Of a DNA stretch of 34,041 nt, positions 22,854-29,025 are shown piece by piece; within the stretch, counting starts at the first letter, position 1; the number at the start of each line of letters is the position of its first letter. Source of the stretch: Halobacteriales archaeon QS_4_69_31. Its GTDB lineage: Archaea; Halobacteriota; Halobacteria; Halobacteriales; Haloarculaceae. The stretch is from NCBI GenBank assembly GCA_003021655.1, contig PXRP01000032.1, forward strand, positions 1 through 34,041, given 5' to 3'. The position numbers were made by a program, and so were the translations under genes. The notes beneath the pieces are model-generated. The model searched no databases and was not told where the DNA came from. It saw only the letters and a program-made list of their open reading frames with translations.

Positions 22854-25298
22854 TCAGTCGTCGACTGCGGGGGTCGTGCTCGACCCGCCGGCCCGGTCGC
22901 GGACCCACCGGGAGAGGCGCGACCGGTTGAACACGCGGTCCCAGATGACGAGCGTCGACGGCAGGACGACCACCGACGAGAGGAAGGCGAAGATGACCGA
23001 CAGTGCGGTGAGCAGTCCGAAGACGCCGATGGCGGGGTTCAGTGCGAACACGAGCACGCCGATGCCCGAGACGGTCGTCAGCATGCTGCCGGCGAGCGCG
23101 CCGCCGGTGCCCCGGACCGCACGGTCCAGCGCGGTCACGAGGTCGGTCCGCTCGAACTCGTCGGCGAAGCGGTGGGTGACGTGGACCGAGTAGTCGATGC
23201 CCAGCCCGATGGTCAGCGAGAGGATGACCCCGTTGAGGGCGTTGAAGTCGATGCCGAAGTACCGCATCGCCGCGACGACGAACGTCACCGTCAGCACGAT
23301 TGGGACGACGTTGGCGATGCCCAGCGACGCGCGCCCCTCGAGGGCCCAGTAGACGAGGACCAGGAACACCGACGCGCCGACGAGCGTGATGAGCAGGCTC
23401 GTGATGACGGTGTCGAGGATCAGCTGCGAGGCCTCCTCGAAGATGACGGCGGTCCCGGTCGGCGTCGCCTCGAGCCCGCTCTCGGCGGCCAGCGTCTCGG
23501 CGGCGGCGGTCACCTCCTGGTTGGTCCGGTCGGGCTCGACCGTGTAGGTGACGAGCGTGCTCCGGCGGTCGTCGGCGAGGACGCCACTGACGCCGGTCCC
23601 GGGGGTCGACTCCAGGGAGTCGTAGACTTCCCCGAGGTTCTCGTCGGGGATACCGTTGCCGTCGCGGTCGTTTTGCGTGACGAGGGCGCGAAACTGCGGG
23701 TCACGCTCGCGGGTCGAGTCGACGACCGTCACCAGTGACTGGCTCTCGGCGTAGCGACCGTCGCGTTCGAACACCGGCGGCGGGTCCTTGCCGGTCCGCC
23801 GGAGTTGCTCCAGGGCGTCGTCCCGTTCCATGCGCGCCTCGACGAACAGGAAGACCTGCTGGCTCTCCGGGAAACGGTCGTCGATGTAGTTGCGCTTGGA
23901 GATGTGGTCGTACTCGGGTGGGGCCAGCGGCCCGGGGAGGTCCTTCTGCCAGTCGGGCAGTTCCTCGTACTCCGGCGGAAGGAAGTCGTCCTGGCTGAAG
24001 CCGGTGCCGACGCCGGTCGCGTAGACGCCGGCGACGCCGCTCCCGACGACGACGACCAGCATGAACAGGACTGGCGCCCGGGTCGCGATGGCGACCCCGC
24101 CGCTGAGGGCGCGCCCGAGGGCCGACCCCTCGGAACCCAGCGGCCGCTCGCTGAACGTCGGGATCGGGTAGCGGTCGCGCAGGCGGTCGGTCTTGACCTT
24201 GACCGCGGGCAGGAAGACGCCGAAGATGAGAAACGTGAAACAGATACCGATGGCGGCGACGAACCCGAAGTCCCGGATCGGCCCGAGCGCGCTCACGAGA
24301 TTCGACAGGAAGCCGATGACAGTCGTCCCCATCACGATGAAGAAGGCCGCGAGCAACTGGTTGGTCGTCACCGCCATCGACCCGGTGATGTCCGCACCGA
24401 GTTCCCGCTCCTCGCGGTAGCGGTTGACGGCGTGGATCCCGAAGTCGATGCCGACGGCGATGAGCAACGGCGGCACCGCCACCAGCAGCGGGTTGAACGC
24501 GATATCGGCCAGCCCGAGGAAGCCGAACGTCCACACGAGCGTCATCAGGATGGCGACGACGCCCAACAGCAGGTCCACTAGGTCCCGGTATGCGACCACC
24601 AGAAAGAGGACAATGAGGACGAACGCCGCCGGGAGCACGAGCGCGAGCGAGGAGCCGATGGTCTCGGGCGCGCTGCCGACGGTGTCGACGTCACCGCCGA
24701 CGGTGGCGAGGACGCGCTCGACGCGGCGCTCGCGGTCCTCGATGTCGCGGCTGTGGACCACCGACCCCTGCATGCCGCGGGCGGTCGCGGTCTCGGGGTC
24801 GAAATCCTCCGTGAGCTGGGAGGTGAACCCGGGCCGCTCGGCGGCGCGTCTCACCGCGTCGTCGATCTCGCCGGCCGTCGCGGACTCGACGGCCTCGATC
24901 TCGGCCTCGATGTCCTCAGCCCGGGGGTCGAGCTGTCGCGCGACCGTCCGGGCGGGGCTCGACGCCGACTGGACGCGGAGGTCCTCGTGGTCGAGCAACC
25001 GCTCCTGGGCGCGCAACATCCGCAACAGGCTCGCCCGCGAGAGGACGTTCCGCTCGCGCTGGAGGAGTTGCGTCGTCGTCGTCGACTGGGGGAAGGGGGC
25101 ACCGAACTCGCGCTGGATGTCCTGGAAGGCCTCGAACGACTCCAGGTCCTCGACGAACTGGTCGCTCCCCGACTTCGTCTCGACGTTGCCGAGACCGAGG
25201 ACAAACACGCCCGTCAGCAGGACGAACGCGATGGAGATCCGCCCCGGGTAGCTCGTGACCGCGTCGGTGACGACGTCGATGGAGCGCTCGAAGACCAT
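22854..25298 (-). CDS. RND/MMPL-family membrane transporter with SSD-like domain
   Basis: A large membrane protein (814 aa) with the RND two-repeat layout: helix, long extracytoplasmic loop (about 40-205), five helices, then a second loop (about 420-620) and five or six helices. The paired motifs GVGIDFGIHAVNRYR-like (AVGIDFGIH) in half one and GLGIDYSVHVTHRF in half two carry the Asp residues of proton relay in MMPL/HpnN-type proteins. The second loop contains NDRDGNGIPDENLG, a calcium-loop-like DxDGNGxxD motif. It starts 3 nt after the COG1361 protein gene, with which it forms an operon; the pair probably works together at the cell surface, for lipid, S-layer or polymer export. Confidence 0.92.
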   Translation of the reverse strand: MVFERSIDVVTDAVTSYPGRISIAFVLLTGVFVLGLGNVETKSGSDQFVEDLESFEAFQDIQREFGAPFPQSTTTTQLLQRERNVLSRASLLRMLRAQERLLDHEDLRVQSASSPARTVARQLDPRAEDIEAEIEAVESATAGEIDDAVRRAAERPGFTSQLTEDFDPETATARGMQGSVVHSRDIEDRERRVERVLATVGGDVDTVGSAPETIGSSLALVLPAAFVLIVLFLVVAYRDLVDLLLGVVAILMTLVWTFGFLGLADIAFNPLLVAVPPLLIAVGIDFGIHAVNRYREERELGADITGSMAVTTNQLLAAFFIVMGTTVIGFLSNLVSALGPIRDFGFVAAIGICFTFLIFGVFLPAVKVKTDRLRDRYPIPTFSERPLGSEGSALGRALSGGVAIATRAPVLFMLVVVVGSGVAGVYATGVGTGFSQDDFLPPEYEELPDWQKDLPGPLAPPEYDHISKRNYIDDRFPESQQVFLFVEARMERDDALEQLRRTGKDPPPVFERDGRYAESQSLVTVVDSTRERDPQFRALVTQNDRDGNGIPDENLGEVYDSLESTPGTGVSGVLADDRRSTLVTYTVEPDRTNQEVTAAAETLAAESGLEATPTGTAVIFEEASQLILDTVITSLLITLVGASVFLVLVYWALEGRASLGIANVVPIVLTVTFVVAAMRYFGIDFNALNGVILSLTIGLGIDYSVHVTHRFADEFERTDLVTALDRAVRGTGGALAGSMLTTVSGIGVLVFALNPAIGVFGLLTALSVIFAFLSSVVVLPSTLVIWDRVFNRSRLSRWVRDRAGGSSTTPAVDD

Positions 25299-25301
25299 CG
25301 G

Positions 25302-27263
25302 TCACCTGCCGTACCGGAGGTAGGCGCCGGCGGCGAGGAGGACGACGACGCCGGCGACGGCAACCAGCACGAGCGGCGGGCCGCCGCCGTCGTCAGTCTC
25401 GGGTTCGGTGACCTCAACGCCGACCGTGTAGCCGCTGGAGAGTTTCGTGTCGCCGTCGGGTTCGTCGTACTGGAAGTCCATCTCGACCGGGTACTGTTTG
25501 GTCAGCGCGTCCCCGGAGGCGCTGACCTGGAAGGTGAGCGTCGTCGACGCGCCGGGTTCGAGCGTGTCGGCGAACGCGTCGCCGTCCTCGACCGAGACCG
25601 GGTCGTCCGCGAAGATCGTCGCCGAGACGTCCGAGAGCGTCTCGTTCCCGTCGTTCGTGACCGTGACCCTCAGGAGCGACGCCTGGCCGCGCTCGACCGT
25701 CCTGTTGGCGACCGAGGCGTCGAACAGGTCACGGTCTGGACGGACCTCCGCGCGGACGTCGAAGCTCTCGCCCTGGCGCTGCTGGTCGTCCTCGTTGCGG
25801 TAGGTCGGCCGGAGCGTGAACTGTCGGGGGCCGGCGTCCGTCGAGCCGGCGACCTCGACGTCGAACTCGAAGGTGGCGGACTCGCCGGGTGCCAGCGTCC
25901 CGACCGGGTACTCCCGCTCGCCGGGCGTGACGGTCTGGCTCTGAGTCTCGAAGACGATGACGACGTTCGTGGCCACGGCGTCGCCGGTGTTGGTGACCGT
26001 GCCCGTGAGCGTCCCCTCCTCGCCGACACGGAGCGTCGAGGAGACGTCCGAGGCCTCGAACTCGGCGGACTGTTCGGGGTCGGGCCGGAGCGCGAACTGG
26101 AGCGTGCGCGACTGGCCGGGGTCGCCCTCGCCGTCATCGTAGGCGACGGTCGCCTGGACCGGGTAGTTGCGCGTCTCGGCGTCCGGGACGGCCGTCGCGT
26201 TGACCTGTACCCGGCGGGTTTCGCCGGCCTCCCAGGCGCCGACGTACTCGCTGGCGCTGGCGGACTGCCCGAAGACGACGTCATTGGACGTCGACTGTAG
26301 CGTCACCGACGCGTCACTGACGTCGATGGGGCCGTCGTTGCGGATCCGGAGGGTGACGGTTCCCTCCTCGGCGACCGCGACCGTCGAGTCCGCCCCGACG
26401 ACCGAGAAGGTCTGCTCGGGCGCGGGCGTGACGCCCAGCGAGAGCGAGCGCGACTGGCGCGCGTTCCCCTCGGGGTTCTCGTAGGTGACCTGCGCGCTGA
26501 ACGCGTACCGCTGGCGGGTCGCCGACTGTGCGGCCCGCACCCGGTAGGAGACCGTGCGGTTCTCCCCGGGGGCCCACTCGCCGCTGACGAACCGGCTGCC
26601 GGTCGCCGACTGCCCGAACGTCAGGTCGGTGTTCCGGGAGGTGAGCGCGACCGTCGCGTCGCTCGCGGCCTCGTAGCCCGTGTTCCGGAGCGTGACGTTG
26701 ACCGTCCCGGTCGAGCCGACCCGCGCGTTCGAGTCGACGTCGACCACCTCGAACTGCGCGGTCTCTTTGACCACGACCGTCTTGCTGATCGTCTTCTGGA
26801 CCTGCGTGGTGTTGGTCTCGCCGGTCCTCGGGTCGACCGATTCGGTGTAGTTGTAGGTCACGTTGACCGGCAGCGTGTACTCGCCGGGCTGGGCGTCGCG
26901 GTCGACCGTGAGCCCGAACTGGACCGTCGCGCTCGCGCCGTCGGGGAGCCGCGAGAGGACCTGTTCGTTCGTGCTGACCGACAGCGGCCCGTCGTCGGCG
27001 TCGATGCGGACCTTCACCGCCCGGGCCGTCGTGACCTGTGACTCGAGTTGCGGGTTCGACGCCGACCCGTTCGTGACGTTCCCGTCGTTGAGAACGACCA
27101 GCGTCAGCGATGTCTGGTCGCCCGGCCGGAGTTCGTTGTCCGGCACGGACACGTCGATACCGGGCCTGCCCGTTACCTTGTGGTCGCTGGTCGCCCCAGC
27201 CGCGACCGGGACCGCAACCAGCAACGTGACTATCGCTACCGTCAGTGCCTGTGACCGTTTCAT
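25302..27263 (-). CDS. COG1361-type surface repeat protein (S-layer-related)
   Basis: A secreted, membrane-anchored protein of 653 aa. It has a signal peptide (1-23, MKRSQALTVAIVTLLVAVPV), then at least four CARDB/NEW3-like immunoglobulin repeats of about 110-130 residues. Each has a segment such as VGSTGTVNVTLRNTGYEAAS, VAEEGTVTLRIRNDGPIDVS, VGEEGTLTGTVTNTGDAVAT or VERGQASLLRVTVTNDGNET. The C-terminal helix is PLVLVAVAGVVVLLAAGAYL before a basic RYGR end. Many NxS/T sequons (NVTYNYTES, NTTQ, ENRTV, NATAV) suggest glycosylation. Typical of haloarchaeal COG1361 proteins that precede an MMPL transporter; the repeats may be an extracellular adaptor for it. ATG 27263; the TATA box is about 90 nt upstream. 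Confidence 0.92.
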   Translation of the reverse strand: MKRSQALTVAIVTLLVAVPVAAGATSDHKVTGRPGIDVSVPDNELRPGDQTSLTLVVLNDGNVTNGSASNPQLESQVTTARAVKVRIDADDGPLSVSTNEQVLSRLPDGASATVQFGLTVDRDAQPGEYTLPVNVTYNYTESVDPRTGETNTTQVQKTISKTVVVKETAQFEVVDVDSNARVGSTGTVNVTLRNTGYEAASDATVALTSRNTDLTFGQSATGSRFVSGEWAPGENRTVSYRVRAAQSATRQRYAFSAQVTYENPEGNARQSRSLSLGVTPAPEQTFSVVGADSTVAVAEEGTVTLRIRNDGPIDVSDASVTLQSTSNDVVFGQSASASEYVGAWEAGETRRVQVNATAVPDAETRNYPVQATVAYDDGEGDPGQSRTLQFALRPDPEQSAEFEASDVSSTLRVGEEGTLTGTVTNTGDAVATNVVIVFETQSQTVTPGEREYPVGTLAPGESATFEFDVEVAGSTDAGPRQFTLRPTYRNEDDQQRQGESFDVRAEVRPDRDLFDASVANRTVERGQASLLRVTVTNDGNETLSDVSATIFADDPVSVEDGDAFADTLEPGASTTLTFQVSASGDALTKQYPVEMDFQYDEPDGDTKLSSGYTVGVEVTEPETDDGGGPPLVLVAVAGVVVLLAAGAYLRYGR

Positions 27264-27350
27264 TCCTGGATCACCTGTCACCCACCGAGCCGCGGGGACC
27301 TGGACGGCGACGCGGGTTACCCCGTCGATTCTGGCTCCTCGTACCTAAGC

Positions 27351-27370
27351 TATTGTAAACAGCTGTAAAC
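27351..27370 (-). promoter_or_regulatory. AT-rich promoter with GTAAAC direct repeat
   Basis: TATTGTAAAC-AGCT-GTAAAC contains GTAAAC twice with 10-bp spacing (27355-27360 and 27365-27370) flanking the palindrome ACAGCTGT. On the minus strand GTTTACAATA looks like a TATA box about 90 nt before the COG1361 gene, giving a leader of about 60 nt. The paired half-sites one helical turn apart suggest a regulator site. Confidence 0.45.
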
Positions 27371-27399
27371 GTTCTCGCCGTTGTCGACACGAGCAGGGT

Positions 27400-27499
27400 C
27401 CGGTCGGAGTCGACGGGGGCGGGGCCGGTCGGAGTCGACGGGGGCGGGGCCGGTCGGAGTCGACGGGGGCGGGGCCGGTCGGTGTCGACGTGGGCGGGG
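27400..27499. repeat. 25-bp tandem repeat, four units
   Basis: Units at 27400-27424, 27425-27449 and 27450-27474 are identical; 27475-27499 differs at two positions. Each unit holds GGTCGGAGTCGACGGGGGCG-type sequence with a GTCGAC core. The period is not a multiple of three and no gene runs through, so it is intergenic. No spacers, so not CRISPR. Confidence 0.9.
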
Positions 27500-27511
27500 T
27501 CGGATGCGGGC

Positions 27512-27577
27512 CCCGAACCGGTCGATCGGGAGGGGTGGCAGAGACCCGAACCGGTCTGTCAGGAGGGGTGGCGGTTG
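27512..27577. repeat. 33-bp tandem repeat, two units, overlapping the response-regulator end
   Basis: Units 27512-27544 and 27545-27577 share CCCGAACCGGTC and AGGGGTGG blocks, with three differences in the first 28 bases. The right unit contains the last codons and the stop (27561-27559) of the response regulator, so the duplication copied the gene's end into the intergenic region. Confidence 0.75.
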
Positions 27578-28137
27578 ATCTCCCGGAACGTACTGACGAG
27601 TTCGTCGAAGTCGGCGTGGGAGTCCTCGAGTTCGCGCCCGAGTTCCGCCGCGCGGCGCTTGAGGTCGGCGTACTCCTCGCTTCCGGCCAGTTCCTCCGGC
27701 GAGTGCTCCGACTCGATGACTTCGAGCTTCGAGACCAGCGAGAAGAACTCGTCGAGCCGTGAGTCCCGCGACCGCCCTTCGAGTTGCCGGTCAAGCGCGG
27801 CCAGCAGCGTCTCCGCATCGGTCGGTTTGATGAGGTAATCGTCGAAGTCCATCTCCAGGATGTTGAGGTCGGGGTCGACGGCCGTGGTCATGATGACGGC
27901 ACAGTCGTAGCCGCGCCCGCGGATCTCAACGAGGACGTCGTCGCCGTGCACATCGGGCATGCGGCGGTCGAGCAACACCGCGTCGACCGTCTCGTCGACC
28001 CGTTCGAGGGCCTCCTCGCCACCGTAGGCGACCCGCGTCTCGTAGCGGTCGCCGAGCCTGTGTGCCAGCACGTCCGCCACGCCCTCCTCGTCGTCGACGA
28101 CGAGGACCGTCGCGTGACCTCCTGCGCTCGATGACAC
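27559..28137 (-). CDS. HalX-domain response regulator
   Basis: A two-component receiver with a HalX output. The 192-aa protein shows the acidic pocket Asp15-Asp16 (VVDDEEG), phospho-acceptor Asp57 (VLLDRRMPD), Thr84-Thr85 (IMTTA) and Lys104 (LIKPTD). The C-terminal helical region (about 120-190: RDSRLDEFFSLVSKLEVIES and EYADLKRRAAELGRELED) is the haloarchaeal HalX domain, a coiled-coil-like unit without a DNA-binding fold. Start is GTG 28137, with CTGATAAACG (minus strand) 26 nt upstream. No histidine kinase is adjacent, so the partner is unknown. The tail ends in the repeated DNA described separately. Confidence 0.93.
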   Translation of the reverse strand: MSSSAGGHATVLVVDDEEGVADVLAHRLGDRYETRVAYGGEEALERVDETVDAVLLDRRMPDVHGDDVLVEIRGRGYDCAVIMTTAVDPDLNILEMDFDDYLIKPTDAETLLAALDRQLEGRSRDSRLDEFFSLVSKLEVIESEHSPEELAGSEEYADLKRRAAELGRELEDSHADFDELVSTFREINRHPS

Positions 28138-28158
28138 GCCTCTAGTTCGTGCTACCCG

Positions 28159-28168
28159 CGTTTATCAG
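28159..28168 (-). promoter_or_regulatory. TATA box of the HalX response regulator
   Basis: Minus-strand CTGATAAACG is centred 26 nt before the GTG at 28137, fixing that GTG as the start of a leaderless transcript. Confidence 0.6.
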
Positions 28169-28198
28169 TGACGGCGGACGGATCCGCGGACCGATACT

Positions 28199-28221
28199 GT
28201 TATATGTGAACAATGCGCATA
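28199..28221 (+). promoter_or_regulatory. promoter/operator of the winged-helix gene
   Basis: GTTATATGTG (28199-28208) is the TATA-like part. TATGTG-AACAATG-CGCATA (28203-28221) is a 19-bp imperfect inverted repeat that overlaps it and contains the perfect palindrome ATGCGCAT (28213-28220). A dimeric regulator bound here would block the promoter; autoregulation by the gene that follows is plausible. Confidence 0.45.
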
Positions 28222-28242
28222 CCTCCGTGACGGTGGCGTCCG

Positions 28243-28530
28243 ATGTCAGGAGACCCCGACTGGCTCCGACCGGGAGACGTCGCTATCCTCGAGTACCTGA
28301 TCGAGGCGGGAAGCGACTACGTCCCGCTGGTCGCCAGCAACCTCGGCCTCTACCTGGGCTATGCCGAACGGCGGTGTGCGGCGCTGGAGAGCCACGGCTG
28401 TATCGAGCCGGTCAGCCAGGAGGTCGTCTACCGCGTCACCGACCGCGGGGAGCGGCTGGTCGAGCGACGGCGGTCCCGCGAGGACGAACCCGCGGCCATC
28501 GACGGCGAGGGCGTCACGAGCGCCGACTGA
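28243..28530 (+). CDS. winged-helix DNA-binding protein
   Basis: A 95-aa regulator of the small haloarchaeal winged-helix class (PhiH1/MarR-like). The pattern is DWLRPGDVAILEYLIEAGSD, then VPLVASNLGLYLGYAERRCAALES (helix-turn-helix), then a wing HGCIEPVSQEVVYRVTDRGER and a charged C-terminal tail. There is no sensor domain. The ATG at 28243 follows the operator-like inverted repeat by 21 nt. The 3' end overlaps the convergent MaoC gene by 17 bp. Target genes are not evident beyond its own promoter. Confidence 0.82.
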   Translation: MSGDPDWLRPGDVAILEYLIEAGSDYVPLVASNLGLYLGYAERRCAALESHGCIEPVSQEVVYRVTDRGERLVERRRSREDEPAAIDGEGVTSAD

Positions 28531-28945
28531 CGAGCACGAGGCCGGTCATGGTCAGGGCGGTGTCGCCGTCCGCCAGCGTGGTGATGGCCACCTCGGCCAG
28601 CCCCGTCTCGTCGTCCCAGTCGCGTTTTCCCGCGACCTCGACCTCGACCGAGAGGGTCTGTCCCGGGCGGACCGGCTGTCGCCAGCGGAGTTCGTCGACG
28701 CCGGCGGCACCGCGGGTCGCCATCTCCGAGAGCGCGCCGTCGACGAGCACCCGCATCGTCATCGCGGCGGTGTGCCACCCGCTCGCGACCAGCCCCCCGA
28801 ACGGCGAGGCCGCCGCGGCCTCGGGGTCCGTGTGGAACGGCTGGGGGTCGTAGCGCTCGGCGAACTCGACGACCTCCGCCTCGGTGACCTCGTAGCTGCC
28901 GAACGAGTCGGTGTCCCCGACCGCCAGGTCCTCGAAGTAGTCCAT
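28514..28945 (-). CDS. MaoC-family (hot-dog) enoyl-CoA hydratase
   Basis: A hot-dog-fold dehydratase/hydratase of acyl-CoA or hydroxyacyl thioesters. The 143-aa protein has the family start YFEDLAVGDTDSFGSYEVTE, the catalytic segment ERYDPQPFHTDPEAAAAS (Asp and His of the FxxxH/DxxPxH motif), FGGLVASGWHTAAM and a C-terminal strand pair (LSVEVEVAGKRDW; LTMTGLVLVSRR). Start ATG 28945 has GGTTATCCC (minus) 26 nt upstream; the longer upstream frame is Pro/Arg-rich. It is convergent and overlapping with the winged-helix gene. It may act in polyhydroxyalkanoate or fatty-acid metabolism. Confidence 0.93.
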   Translation of the reverse strand: MDYFEDLAVGDTDSFGSYEVTEAEVVEFAERYDPQPFHTDPEAAAASPFGGLVASGWHTAAMTMRVLVDGALSEMATRGAAGVDELRWRQPVRPGQTLSVEVEVAGKRDWDDETGLAEVAITTLADGDTALTMTGLVLVSRRS

Positions 28946-28966
28946 GTCGACAGTGGGACCGAGCGG

Positions 28967-29003
28967 GGGATAACCGTTCGGAACCACGGCACAACAGTTA
29001 GGC
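28967..29003. promoter_or_regulatory. two divergent TATA boxes (maoC and helicase)
   Basis: CGGTTATCCC on minus (28967-28976) is 26 nt before the MaoC ATG. AACAGTTAGGC on plus (28993-29003) is 27 nt before the helicase GTG at 29026. The two starts are 80 bp apart, so both genes are probably leaderless from this short region. Confidence 0.55.
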
Positions 29004-29025
29004 CGACCCAGCCCAGAGACGGCGT

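Noticed and set aside
27400-27499. CRISPR array
   Set aside because: The units are adjacent with no unique spacers, and no cas genes are near.
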